Source: Enoplolaimus lenunculus
Taxonomy: Eukaryota; Nematoda; Enoplea; Enoplida; Thoracostomopsidae
Assembly: GCA_030248215.1 (NCBI GenBank)
Contig: JASANG010004125.1
Coordinates: forward strand, 1-64,000
Length of the DNA stretch: 64,000 nt
Direction: 5' to 3'
The translations under genes were made by a program, and so were the position numbers. The notes under the pieces are model-generated. The model made no database searches, was not told the DNA's origin, and saw only the letters and a program-made list of their open reading frames with translations. Each line of letters begins with the position of its first letter. Position 1 is the first letter of the stretch. Shown piece by piece: positions 35,047 to 47,560 of this stretch.

Positions 35047-36702
35047 TGTACAGATGTCACTGCACCCAGCGCCTCTAAATTCTAGTAGAATTTAGGTGGA
35101 TAACAGCTGGGATCACATTTTTGAGGGAATGTGTGAGCTTTTGGGCTGCACAAGAGTTTTGCGATTATATCCGGGCGGAAGGACTCCGTACATGATTGTG
35201 TCGGCAGACACAGCTTTGGTTCAGGAGGTTCTTAGCTAAAAATCGCAGCCGATGAAGTTTCAGTACTCCGGAGGGCCGCTACGTATGCGTGTGCACAGGT
35301 CTGGGAACTGATGAAACCTGGATAAAGGCACGGATCCGGCTGATTTGCTCTTTGCGGGCTGTGAATGCCCTCACAACTCAACCAAACATTTGCCTTGGAT
35401 CTGTTCTGAAGAAGCCAAATATCTAGCTATTTCGGGTTGTCCTTGGATTCTTTCCATAATTTAGCCATGAAACGTTGGTTTGGAAGGTATTGCCGTAATA
35501 TATGTTTGCGTGTACACATATGTTTATGTATATTTTATTTTCATTCATTTTACGCCGTGACGTTGCATCGTGTTGGCGGTGTCGTATGTTTGTCTCAGTT
35601 TTTATGTAAACACTTTAATGTTTACTAGAATGTAACCGAACCAGCTGGTCCGGTTATGCAAATTAGCACCTTGAAAATGATGACTGATTTAAAAAGGATG
35701 AATATGTAATGTGGGATGTTTTTAAAAAGTTGAGGAGGTATTCCTGTGTTTTCGGATATCGTATTATTGGTTTTGTTTATCAGTTTTCTAACTGGAATAT
35801 TGTTATGCCATATAGGATGTCGCCAGTTAGTAACTGCCCACAGCAGCGGGCAGTTAGGTCTTTTACTAATTTGAATGTGTTTAACGGGGAAGCGACTGAA
35901 TCTCAAGGCGAGATGAGGTTGATACGAGATCAGCTGAATTTGCAGCCACTTTCACAGCCGGGTAATTTGATTCCTGAATTCCTGATAAGCCTCATTTGGA
36001 TTTTTGTTCTCAAATTCATAATAGCTTTGTACCGATATATCAATGCCTCTCTAAAAATTCTGCAGCTGCAGTTCCCTGATTTATTTGCTTAGAAAACTCT
36101 GTTTGTAACAGCGAAATAATTTTTACTTGTATCAAGTAAAAAGTATTAATGTCCATTTGATATAGGCTAACACATGTTAACACTGTATTGTTGTTAGGTT
36201 TGTTTGGGATTTTTATACTAATAAATTTCGGAGAGTATAGTTAGCTGCTATACTCAGGTGTTATTGTTTATTGTTCTCATCCCGCGTAGGCCTAGGCGAT
36301 CCACCCGCATGGTGGGGACTTAGCTTAGCTGACCCTGCGACGCCTTCGCACTTTAAGTATTCTTTGCCTCATTCCTTTCAATCTGATGCGCATCACCTCG
36401 TTCTCTGTCTTAGGCCTAAGCTCTCGCTTTCCTGTTTTGGGTCTGCATATTCAATTCCGCTATGCATAGGCTCTCGATGGGTTAACCCGCATTTTTCGAG
36501 TCTTTCCTATCCGAGTGTTTCTAGTCACCTGCAGGTTTGCGAATTGTTAAGCAGTTTTACCTGGACCCGCAGATTTCGTGCGTGTCAGTATTGAACGGTA
36601 TGAGTATCGCGTTAGTGCACATGTTTTAGCTTAATAGTATAAAGTGAATTCATTGGCTGGCTTAGGCTTTTGTGTTACGCGTATGGAATCGGATTCAGAG
36701 TT

Positions 36703-37238
36703 TAAAGTTTTATCATAACTTGGTGCGAGATTCAGGATATCGGAAGATTTATAGTTTCTGAGTAGCCAAAGTCGATCCTGTAGTTTTATCTCAACAGTGC
36801 TCGCAGATAATTATCCTGCTCGCACAGTTTTGCTACATGTATTTTGGCGTCGCCTATGTAGGCGATACGAGTTGTTCTAGTCAGATCCGATGCAGCGTTT
36901 CGCGGATCAACGCCGTCAAGCCGGGTGTGTGACTTTGGGAATTAGTAGTTTGTCAGGGCGCTTAGGCTTAAGGCGTTTAACTGGGATCCCTGACTTAAGT
37001 TAACTGTCTTAGGGCTGGGCGAAGTTGCTCGTTCCCGAGCGCATGTGTGGCTTGGCAAACGTTGAGCTGAGGGGTGCTGCGTAATTGTCGGATCCTCGTA
37101 ACTCTCTGTGTGTCGCGACCACCTGGTAGACCTACCCCAGTCACGGGCTTAGGAGGATTCGCCGTGTTCGATCTAATTTATCTCGCGTAAGCAGAAAGTT
37201 GCCGGGGGTAGGCGGCGTCCTTAACTTTCTGACTTATA
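36703..37238 (+). repeat. Internal direct repeat, copy 1
   Basis: From TAAAGTTTTATCATAA to TTTCTGACTTATA. Near identical to 39995-40472 except for about 60 extra bases (TTAAGGCGTTTAACTGGG onwards) and few substitutions, so duplication or transposition was recent. Confidence 0.95.
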
Positions 37239-39968
37239 TGGGGGCTACTCCCGCTTTCATATAAGGGTCGCTTCAGATAGAGAGTTGCATGACCCATCCG
37301 CTGAAGATACATAGACCCCTTTCTTTATTTAATCGCCCCCCAATATTTAGCCGATGTACATAGTGTATATAGTTTTAGAAATCGCTTGAAGGCTACCTAG
37401 GTTGGTTAGCCTAAAACTAACTGAGCTTCATGTTGCTTGTGAAGTTGCAACCCGTAATTTTAGTTCAAGAGTATATATCAGTAATTGAACAGTAAATATA
37501 TATTGAGGTTATCTGTTTTAGTTTAAACAAATTGGCAAGCGACGCAAGCACAGGAAACGGGCGGTCAGCAAGCACATTGATACTGCCCCGATGCAACCAA
37601 AATTGACACGCACGGCCAGTACAAGCACGCTAACTGAGATAGCCACGCAGCAGCGGCGGGAGGAGTGGCTGCAAGCATTCTACGAAGCAACCGCACCTGT
37701 GCAGCGCCCAACACCAACCACCGCAGCAGCGCGTGCGTCGGCTTTACAGCCGGATTCAGATGCATAGCTGGCCTCAGATAGCGAGATTGTTACAAAACGC
37801 AAGTGCTAGCACAGCGAAAAAGGCAATGCATAATAGACGTTGCCTCAGACGATGATTCATCACACAAGTCAATGATTTACATCATACAGGCAAACTTCGT
37901 TTGGCGGTAGTCATGAGAACAGCAGATGTACAATTGGCAATCGAACACTTGCGCATGGATACACAATGCTGGGATACCACTTCAGCCCAACGCGAAACAA
38001 TGTTCACCGGCAACAAAGCAATGGCGATTGGTCTCGTGTTGGCAACTACGAAAAGAAAAAGAGATGCAAGCCGAACGACGTTATTGGACAAGACGACAAC
38101 TTGATATTCAACAACGAGCAGAAGTGGCCGCGATTGATAAGATGGATCAGTGCAGATGTGCGCAATCATCGATGCGACCAAACCAACCGCCGATACGGCA
38201 CATAGTTTTGTGCCGTTTCTTTACTCGAATGCAAGATAAGCCGCTACGTGAAGAATCCGTCGCCACAGCATTCAAACGTTACATCAATATGATGGAGAAC
38301 CGAAGGACACACATTGTCCGGCAGCAGGCGGAAAACGACGCAATTATATCAGTATCAGTGATGTACTAACGAGTTGTCGTGGTGATGGAAGCGTGTCGAC
38401 GTGCACAAGCGGAGATCAGCAGGTAACAATGGTAAAACCATTATTGGTACAGTTGGACCAGCAGGTGGCAGCTTCCACAGCGAATATGGTGGCTATGAAC
38501 AGACATTTTATGCGTATGTATCAAACGGTTTGCCAATAAATAACATCGATTTTGCGCGACGAAGTGTGCGACGATATTCATGTTGTTTCGCCGAATGTTG
38601 CAATTCAGCCTCCAGAAGCAATTTTGTGGCACTTGTACGCTGGCGACAATGGTGAATTATGGCCGCGAACGATAAGGCAGATGTTATCGCAACGACACCC
38701 GTATACGGAAGGACTGAATTTGGAGGCGGAGCAGCAGTGGACGCCGGATATACAAATACGATATTCACCGGCAGATATTGGTGTTGATGATCCGTTTCGA
38801 CAATACCAATTGCGAATAATTTTAATTCAAGACAGATTTTACCAATAGTGACAATTTTTATTAATGGTGACAGTTTTTATTCAACAATATTGATAATAAT
38901 AATTATAATCCATGACATTTTTTATACGGTAATTTCTATATGGTGTTAGTAATGTAACTTGTCAATTTCAACTAGTCTATCATATCCGCTCGCCATAATA
39001 CTAGTAGCTACTAGCATTACTTGTTAACTAGCGCTCAAACTTGGTGCCCTTATTAACAGTGACTTGTCTATTTTTACAAGAATAATTTTATTTTACTTTA
39101 TAATAATGTGCAAATCTCTATATCAAAATTTGGTCATCAAAATAAGATCTTCAATAACGGTATCTCAATTACAAATGACGTTGTACTATGGTATCGAATA
39201 GAGCTTTATTTGATAATAATTCAGTATATTAATATTCCGAATAATTGATTCGATGGTGCGACTAGACATTTTATAATATTCGGGTAAGGACAATATCAAA
39301 CATGGTATAATGTGTTAACAATTTATCACAATAATTGGCTCAAAAATTGTTGGTAATATGTAATATCGAGTTATGGTAACGGCGTGTTCATAATCCAGCT
39401 GGATGATATGACAACGACAGATACAACGGCTTACGACTATTAATTTGTGGACATTGGTTGTGCGGAATAGCAATAAGTTGTGAAATGTCTGAAAATGAAG
39501 CGGAAAATTTTGATGGAGTAGTGTAGGGTGATTATAAGGCATATGATGACGACGTAATTTCATAAGCTACGAGATGATTTTGTATTAGGCGTTGTTGTTC
39601 AGAAAGTTTTATATTGGTAATTAGAATGTTAATTCATGGTCGATTTGTCGAATACTGGTACACGACTGCGGAACTGTTTATGTAATTTTACTTGTATACG
39701 GTTACTAGTATGATAATTGACTGGTTATTCCAATGTATTACGTGTATCTTGTGTATTATGTACCAAAATTTTGTAAAAGTGCTAATTCATGTTATAACTG
39801 ATGTAATTTTGCATAGGTTTAAATTTTGGTTATGAGTCTTTTCAAATTTAAAAAGCAATCTGGAATCCGATTGGTAATTTTATTTTTAACGTTGGGAGTG
39901 TTTACAGCTCGCGAACGGTCGATAGTCAATTGTGCATGGAGTTTTGTTTGTCTATGTAGATCTGTGTA

Positions 39969-39992
39969 GACGGGCACTAGCTTGTGCCCGTC
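39969..39992. repeat. Perfect 9-bp-stem hairpin before direct repeat copy 2
   Basis: GACGGGCAC, a 6-nt loop, then GTGCCCGTC, ending two bases before the second direct repeat. Confidence 0.8.
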
Positions 39993-39994
39993 GC

Positions 39995-40472
39995 TAAAGT
40001 TTTATCATAATTTGGTGCGAGATTCAGGATATCGGAAGATTTATAGTTTCTGAGTAGCCAAAGTCGATCTTGTAGTTTTATCTCAACAGTGCTCGCAGAT
40101 AATTATCCTGCTCGCACAGTTTTGCTACATGTATTTTGGCGTCGCCTATGTAGGCGATACGAGTTGTTCTAGTCAGATCCGATGCAGCGTTTCGCGGAGC
40201 AACGCTGTCAAGCCGGGTGTGTGACTTTGGGAATTAGTAGTTTGTCAGGGCGCTTAGGCTGCTCGCTCCCGAGCGCATGTGTTGCTTGGCAAACGTTGAG
40301 CTGAGGGGTGCTGCGTAATTGTCGGATCCTCGTAACTCTCTGTGTGTCGCGACCACCTGGTAGACCTACCCCAGTCACGGGCTTAGGAGGATTCGCCGTG
40401 TTCGATCTAATTTATCTCGCGTAAGCAGAAAGTTGCCGAGGGTAGGCGGCGTCCCTAACTTTCTGACTTATA
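39995..40472 (+). repeat. Internal direct repeat, copy 2
   Basis: Second copy of the 0.5-kb repeat. It ends exactly where the right bounding GC-rich repeat begins. Confidence 0.95.
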
Positions 40473-40537
40473 GTCGTCCGGGGCGGACTGTGCCGCTATA
40501 CTGGACGTGCGTCGTCGTCCGTGGCGGACTGTGCCGC
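40473..40537 (+). repeat. Right bounding GC-rich repeat
   Basis: Carries GTGCCGCTATACTGGACGTG and two GTCGTCCG-x-GGCGGAC blocks, in the same orientation as the left bounding repeat. Confidence 0.85.
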
Positions 40538-41752
40538 AAGTCCAAAACTTTTTAAAATTTTTGTTTCATATGCTGTACCCCGCGTGCAATGCACGTGCGT
40601 TGTTGTACGGTGCCAGACAACGACGGGTGGTGATGGACGGCGCCGTCTGTCCGCTTGAAGTGCGACAGAACTAAAAGATACCACCCCCCACTCAAAATTT
40701 ATCATACAATAAAAATTAAAAATTAGTCTACAACTATTTCTGTTACCCCTGGTTCGTTTTGCGTCGAGGTTAGCAAAATTAGGACGAATCAGTTGTTCGG
40801 ACAAAAACGAAAATCTTTAAGCATTGCCAGAATATTTAATTTCACCAATTCGTCTCTTGCGCAGTTTTCTATGCTGATTTCGAAATTTTGACATTTCAAT
40901 ATAAACTTAAACACAAAAAATATGAAAAAACACAAAAAAAAACTTGAAAAAAGTATTACAACTAATTTATTTTCAAAATTTTACTTTTATCGGCGATGAC
41001 TAAAAGTTGGTTGAGACCGACAATTTTCATGACCAGTCTTCGCCATCCTGGCTTGGATTAAAGGCCATTATTTTTGCTTAGGCTTAGGCTTAGTTATAGC
41101 TCCATTGTTATGTTAAAGTTAAGGCTTTACCGTAAGAAATAATAGAAATATGCAAATGTGTATTCTGTTACGCCCCTAAAATAACACTCGACATCTATAT
41201 CTGATTTTGTGTAGCGTTTACTGTAACCCAATAAAAATCGAGACGTACACAGTCGCATGTTTGTAAGTTTTTTAAAATAACAATCGGCAAGTTAAAATAC
41301 CGGAGCCGGACGTCGATTTTTCGCCGGAACCGGATATATAACATTGTAACCTAATTGCTGCAGCAAATGCCTTCAAAAAACGAGTCGCCGCGTTATTCAA
41401 CAACTGGATTCAACGTTAAGTCTCAGTTGAATTGGAATATATTTATATGGAAAGGGAAAACAATGTTAACACAGTTAATCTTATACAACATATCAGAAAT
41501 ACTACTGTAAAGTTAGCTTAAATGCAGCTTTAACAAATAAGTACATATTACATATATAGGTATATTTAGGTTTAAATAACAGTTTTTATTAGTTTGCTAG
41601 AAACAGTAAACGTTGCTAATTATTAGTAACCTTGGCTGTAACCTTTAATAACGAGCTGAACGAAAACGCATCTTTATGACCCCATTTAAAACTCAATTAG
41701 GCCGACCTACAATGGTCGAAACCTTCACGACCTAAGGCACAGTTCAATGCAG

Positions 41753-41933
41753 CATTGCAACCTACCTATACAGGCCCATAGCAAAGGATAAGCAGGGCGG
41801 GATGAGTTAGCTTGGAAACATTTTGCCTCATATGAAAATTTTCAACCTTGCTTGTAAAAGTTCACTGAAACCGTTGTATGCCGCTCCTGAAAATGTGTTA
41901 GCGACCCTAGCAAGATGAGCTTGCTAGGGACCT
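41753..41933. mobile_element. MITE-H copy (diverged)
   Basis: Ends CAGGCCCATAGC and GCTTGCTAGGGACCTG; shared TTTTCAACCTTGCTTG core. Confidence 0.55.
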
Positions 41934-42004
41934 GCGCCTCACGCGAAGTGGTGTAATATTCGACGACTTAGCGGCTCAAAATATCATATAATACTTTGAG
42001 GTGG

Positions 42005-42182
42005 CCAGGCCCGTAGCCAGGCTCACCTTGTTAGGGGGGGGGGGCTAAAAATTTTCCAGGAGGGGCATTTAAAGGTTTACAAAAACTTACAAACAAGGTT
42101 GAAAATGTTCTAGGGTGGGGGTCAAAATTTTTCCAGGAGGGGCTCAGCCCCCCTGGCCCCACCCCTCGACAACGGGTCCGGA
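42005..42182. mobile_element. MITE-H copy
   Basis: CAGGCCCGTAGCCAGG at the left, a GGGGCTCAGCCCCCCTGG palindrome near the right, then ACGGGTCC. Confidence 0.65.
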
Positions 42183-42781
42183 GATGGCTGAATATTTTTT
42201 AAAATAAAAATACTTTGTATTAAACAAATTATTTTTGTTTTAAATTAATTCACTTTATAGCAGGCATAAAAGTAATTGATGGAAAAAAATTGTTCGATAG
42301 AATAAAGTTGAAGAAGGTTTTCAGGTCAAGCTCATACTGGGTACGCCTTAACGATTTTATGAAATTTTGTCAAATTGCGACTTTCCAGACGGCTCTGAGC
42401 AAGATTTGAGCTGACATTACCAAAACAACTTATAAGTTTTCAGAAAAACTTTGACCAATGTATAAATAGAAGCCAGGTTCGTAGCAAGCTCATCATGTTA
42501 GAGGGACCTTAAAATTGAAGGTTTTGGCCAAAGTACAGCTGAAAACTATACGATTTTGCTTAGTCTTAGGCTCTCAGGCTTAAGAATATGCTAATTTTTA
42601 AGCTGAATCTTAGGCTTAGGCTTAGACTTTGTGTTAGGCTTTGGCTTACTTAGGGTTAGGAATATGCGTATACATTGTAAAGGTCGGTGCCATCCTAAAT
42701 TTTTTATGGGTGAAGCCAAATTGAACAGAGAGCCCTAAGTATTCTTTATGCAAACTGACAAACATATCTGCGTTTTAAAGC

Positions 42782-42944
42782 GGGCCCGTGGCCAAGGGAC
42801 GGCCAGGGGCGCTCAGCTTCCTCTGGAAAGAATTTGTTTCCCCCTAGAAAATTTTCAGCCTTGCCTGTAAGTCTTTAAAAACCCTTGAATTCGCTCCTGA
42901 AATTTTTTCGCCTTTCCTAGCAAGGTAAGCTGGCTACGGGCCTG
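42782..42944. mobile_element. MITE-H copy
   Basis: Ends GGGCCCGTGGCCAAGG and GCTGGCTACGGGCCTG; same internal order as the copy at 11036. Confidence 0.7.
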
Positions 42945-43680
42945 ATTTACAGATCTCAAAGATGGTATAGAAGCCGGCCAGATCAAACGCGAACAATGTG
43001 CTGAAGTTCGAACTTCACCATACGGGTACTGGTTGAAAAAGTTACAGGACCAATCGCCAACTGGTGACAGGTGCTATGCATTTGAGAATATCGTTCTAGT
43101 ATTCTACTTGTGCCATGTCTACCCAAAGCTACAAAGTACCACAGTCGTGTTAGGCGTGGTAATTTGAGCAGCACTGAAACCAATAAAAGTTTGTTCTTCT
43201 CTAAAAATACCATTTTTTTGGTCAAATTTGCGTTTCACTTTTTAAAATCCAGCACAATGTAAAATCGTAACCGTTTTATTTCGTGCGTGTTCGCAGATAC
43301 TTGAAATACACCAGATTGGCAAATCCCGGTTTTTAAGAACTTCTCAAAAACTAAAGCCTTCAAATCATAAAAATGTTTCGACCAGTTTTCACACGCTATC
43401 CGGCTTCGAATAATGTGTCCGCGAGCAGTTTTTAAAATCTCTTTATCTTAAAAACTTGATATAAAAATGTTAAATGTGCCGCACTTTTTTATTATTAAGA
43501 ACAGCCAATGTATAGACGAGGGCCGTAACTGTGTAACTGTCGTGATCCAAACAGCTATTATGTTGGCAATTGGGACGTCCCAAACAGCATTTGGTGCAAC
43601 ACAAACAATTACTGGAATGCAAACTGATTTTGATTGGTTGTTCCGGTTTGACTATATTAGACAAAACTGTGTTACACAGT

Positions 43681-43908
43681 AATTATTCGCCTTCACCATA
43701 TTTGCACACTATAAATTAAACAAGGTTTATAAGACGTGGAGGATTAGAGAGGCGTAAGTTGATTGGTTAATCAAAACAATAGTGAAAAACAGCAGTATCT
43801 GTAGCGTTGAATTTGATTAAACATTAGGACACACGCTCACACAGCTTCGTTTGTATACTAAACATTGTTTAAGTTATAGTTTGCAAATATGGTGAAGGCA
43901 AATAATTA
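43681..43908. mobile_element. Foldback element, 45-bp arms
   Basis: The left arm AATTATTCGCCTTCACCATA and following bases recur as near-exact complement at the right end (TATGGTGAAGGCAAATAATT). The interior is unique. Confidence 0.8.
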
Positions 43909-44342
43909 GTGTGTTGCAACCAAAATTACAACACGGTTTTTGTTTGATGTTTTGTCTCGCGCTCCAAAAATATGTAATTTGTGGGCCCGGGCCTAAAAAA
44001 CCGGGCCGATCCCAACCCTGTTATATACATTACATGTAATAAATAAAAATCGCGCAATATATTATAATAATATATGTATATATTTGTAGATATATATGTA
44101 TATAATCATGTTACGTTTTTACGCACACCAATTATTCACGCAATTCGGTGATTTAAATTAATATCTCTTAGGATTCAAATATTTTTCATTTTCAGTCTCA
44201 CTACGAGTTTCTCAAGTATGCTTTTACATTTTGTCACGGACGAGTGACAGACAAGTTTTGGAAATTTTAATATTTCACACTGAAATAATCAATCTGTTAA
44301 GCTGGAGGATCCATTTGGTTTTAATGTAATTAAATTCTTGAT

Positions 44343-44390
44343 TATATATATGTGTATATATACTTAATCATATATATATATATGTATACT
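44343..44390. repeat. TA-rich microsatellite
   Basis: Imperfect TA/TG dinucleotides. Confidence 0.8.
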
Positions 44391-46204
44391 TAATCGTGTG
44401 TTTGGCTATTCCAGTCGGTAACAATAAACACCCAGTGCCGGAGCAGGCAGGGGTGGAAGCTCCCCCCAAAATTGCAGGGTGGGGGCCGCCAAACTCACGA
44501 GCGAGAACCCAGACGCATTTCAAAACTTAAGCGGTTTTTGTTTCAACCGGTTAGCGTGGGGGCCTCTTTAGCGGTGGGGTTCCGCCAAATGGCCAGTATG
44601 GGGGGTGGCTTCTCCGGCCGTGTAAACACCTGTAGAACTTTTAATGAACTTTGATAGAACATATTGATGAGAAAATTCAAGTACCTCATCCAGATACCAA
44701 TTCATGGTCGTGTCGGTACGAGAAAATATAATGAGTCAAACCAGCACATAAGTGACACGAAACGGTCATAGTTTAAAATGAATAACGGGGCTTTTTTTTT
44801 CCAAAACACCCCAGGGTACAATCTCACGTTTAACTCGTTTTAGTCTGAACTTCAGACTCTGAAGTGTAAAACTTGCGACGACAGAAGACAAAATAGAATT
44901 TAAAATTACTTTAAAAACAGCTGAATAGAAATGTTAAATTTGAAAAATAATATGAAAATTTTACAACCGATGAATTTTAAACACAAAAGAAATTTTGGTC
45001 TCCGGAAATAACAGCGCCTGGTATTTCGACTCGTTTTTAATAGACGTTCATGTGAAAACCAATTGTCTCACATAAACAATGACATCATTCCACGTTTATT
45101 TTGTGCCCGCTGTGAGAAAATTTGCTGTATACCGATTACGAACCAAATGGCAATTTTAACAATATTTTAATAAAAATCAATTATTTCCAACGTGGGCGTA
45201 GCCAGGATTTTCGTTTGGGTGGTACATAAATACTTAATATATAGTGTGTTAATCATACACAAAACAGTGGGGGGACGCATTTGACAATGATGTCACCTGT
45301 ATGTTTGTTTCGAAGATTTGAAAAAATAAAATTGAATGACTGAAAATAACGATTAATTCCAAAACGTTGTCCTTTAATTAAACTTGAAGTGAACGCTTAA
45401 TTCAAACTAAAATTGAAAATCTACGCTAGAAAGTACGCATGCGTTATTTTGCTCATAAGCAATCTTCAAAGAAAGTATCCCTTAACCCATTCAAGTATAA
45501 ATATTTTTGATTTCATCTCAAATCTAATTTCAAGCTAAGTATTCGAGCCACCAGACCCTTGGTTTGAAGACGTTTACCACCACCACCACCGCTCAGCTAT
45601 AGGAGCGTTGCTTTCGAGTTCCAGAAGGGTTTGACGGCTTGTGGACATTTTGTACCACCCCGTTAAATACTGTGAATCTTGTGTTTATTATATGCAGCAC
45701 GTACTCAGTTTGCAATTTAGTTGTTCGCAGTATACTCTATGCGGTAAGCGATTATGTAGCAAACGATAACCAAGTGAATACTACATAAATTGTGCAATTT
45801 CAATATTTTTATACCTCTGTTTCAACTTTAAGGTGAAAATGAGGTTCAAATTTTTGATGGGTCTGTGAAAGAGTAGGTTTAGATTCTAGATTACATTTTC
45901 TTGCTTAGGCTTAGGCTTAAGCTTAGGTTTAAAAAATTTATTTTGCCCGCTCAGGCATTCGGCTTAGTCCTACGCTTAATGTACTGCTACGCTCATAATC
46001 CAGAAATGTCAGTTATCACTAATTGTAGTGCATAAATGACTCCAGGACCAAACAAAAAGTTAAGTTTGAAACATTAAAGCATACTTTAGTTGTGAAAGTA
46101 CAATCCTCAGTATAACCTTGCATTATAGCTCCAATTTTTAACTTTGGTCCATGTTAACCTTCCTGCCGTCTCAAAACCTCACCATCCCATGATAAGAATT
46201 TTGA

Positions 46205-46455
46205 GGTATGATGGAAGCTGGGATTTTGGAATTTCGGTATATGGTCGAAGGTGGGATTTTGCGGTTTTGGGTCTTCGGGATATGGTTGATGTTGGGATTT
46301 TGGGATTTTGGAATTTCGGGATATGGTCGAAGGTGGGATTTTGCGGTTTTGGGTCTTCGGGATATGGTCGATGTTGGGATTTTGGGATTTTGGAATTTCG
46401 GGATATGGTGGAAGGTGGGATTTTGGGATTTCGGAATATGGTCGAAGGTGGAATA
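46205..46455 (+). repeat. 40-bp minisatellite, about six units
   Basis: Alternating units of GGGATATGGTCGAAGGTGGG and TTTTGGGATTTTGGAATTTC type; not protein coding. Confidence 0.85.
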
Positions 46456-46479
46456 CCGCTAAAGCCTAACCCTTAAGCT

Positions 46480-47560
46480 ATCCCTAAGCCTAAGCCTAAC
46501 ATTAAGGATCTAATCCGTGTTTAAACAAATGCCTATTCCTGAAGCCTCAGCCAAAGTCAAAGCGTATGCCGTTTACGGTCTAATTTATGTTTAAACCAAA
46601 GCTTGCTCCTAAGCCTAAGCTTTGACCTAGTCCCATGCCTAAGGTTAAGCCTAAACCTAAGCCTAAGATTGAGCCCATGGGTCATTTAAGATTCAATCTA
46701 CGTTTAAACCAAAACCTGCTCCTAAAGCCCAAGCCTAAGCCCAAGCCGAAGCCTAAGCCTAAGCCTAAGCCTAAGCCTAAGCCTAAGCCTAAGCCTAAGC
46801 CTAAGCCTAAGCCTAAGCCTAAGCCTAAGCCTAAGCCTAAGCCTAAGCCTAAGCCTAAGCCTAAGCCTAAGCCTAAGCCTAAGCCTAAGCCTAAGCCTAA
46901 GCCTAAGCCTAAGCCTAAACCTAAGCCTAAGATTGAGCCCATGGGTCATTTAAGATTCAATCTACGTTTAAACCAAAACCTGCTCCTAAAGCCCAAGCCT
47001 AAGCCCAAGCCCAAGCCGAAGCCGAAGCCTAAGCCTAAGCCTAAGCCTAAGCCTAAGCCTAAGCCTAAGCCTAAGCCTAAGCCTAAGCCTAAGCCTAAGC
47101 CTAAGCCTAAGCCTAAGCCTAAGCCTAAGCCTAAGCCTAAGCCTAAGCCTAAGCCTAAGCCTAAGCCTAAGCCTAAGCCTAAGCCTAAGCCTAAGCCTAA
47201 GCCTAAGCCTAAACCTAAGCCTAAGATTGAGCCCATGGGTCATTTAAGATTCAATCTACGTTTAAACCAAAACCTGCTCCTAAAGCCCAAGCCTAAGCCG
47301 AAGCCTAAGCCTAAGCCTAAGCCTAAGCCTAAGCCGAAGCCTAAGCCTAAGCCTAAGCCTAAGCCTAAGCCTAAGCCTAAGCCTAAGCCTAAGCCTAAGC
47401 CCAAGCCGAAGCCTAAGCGTAAGCCTAAGCCTAAGCCTAAGCCTAAGCCTAAGCCTAAGCCTAAGCCTAAGCCTAAGCCTAAGCCTAAGCCTAAGCCTAA
47501 GCCTAAGCCTAAGCCTAAGCCTAAGCCTAAGCCTAAGCCTATTAAGCCTAAGCCTCCGTA
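46480..47560 (+). repeat. TTAGGC higher-order tandem array
   Basis: Long CCTAAG (TTAGGC) runs are interrupted three times by the same insert of about 60 bp (GATTGAGCCCATGGGTCATT...CCAAAACCTGCTCC) at about 46666, 46927 and 47224. This makes higher-order units of roughly 264 and 294 bp. The hexamer equals the nematode telomere unit. The long open frame through it (Lys-Pro repeats) is an artefact of the 6-bp period. Confidence 0.95.

Larger units (their letters stand above)
34976..40537. mobile_element. Unclassified 5.5-kb repeat-bounded segment
   Basis: Bounded by GC-rich repeats with CCGCTATACTGGACGTGCG in the same orientation. It contains a 0.5-kb internal direct repeat and broken, degenerate reading frames in several parts. 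Its composition is unlike its surroundings, and I see none of the MITE families A-J inside it. One short peptide-like stretch near 35.1-35.2 kb and another near 38.6-38.85 kb look protein-derived, but I recognise no domain. It could be a decayed retroelement or another large mobile element; the direct repeats do not have the TG...CA ends of classic LTRs. Family unknown; looks broken. Confidence 0.5.
40538..46000. other. Gene-poor tract
   Basis: No convincing exon. It contains several MITE-H copies, a foldback at 43681, TA-rich microsatellites, a diverged B-like copy near 45.83-46.0 kb, and AT-rich sequence with nothing I can name. Confidence 0.5.

Noticed and set aside
36703-40472. Pair of classic LTRs
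   Set aside because: The direct repeats do not begin TG or end CA, and no polypurine tract precedes the second copy. A TGG follows the first copy, but no tRNA match could be confirmed.
46480-47560. A true chromosome end
   Set aside because: Ordinary sequence and a gene continue on both sides, and the array is inside a MITE-G; it is interstitial.
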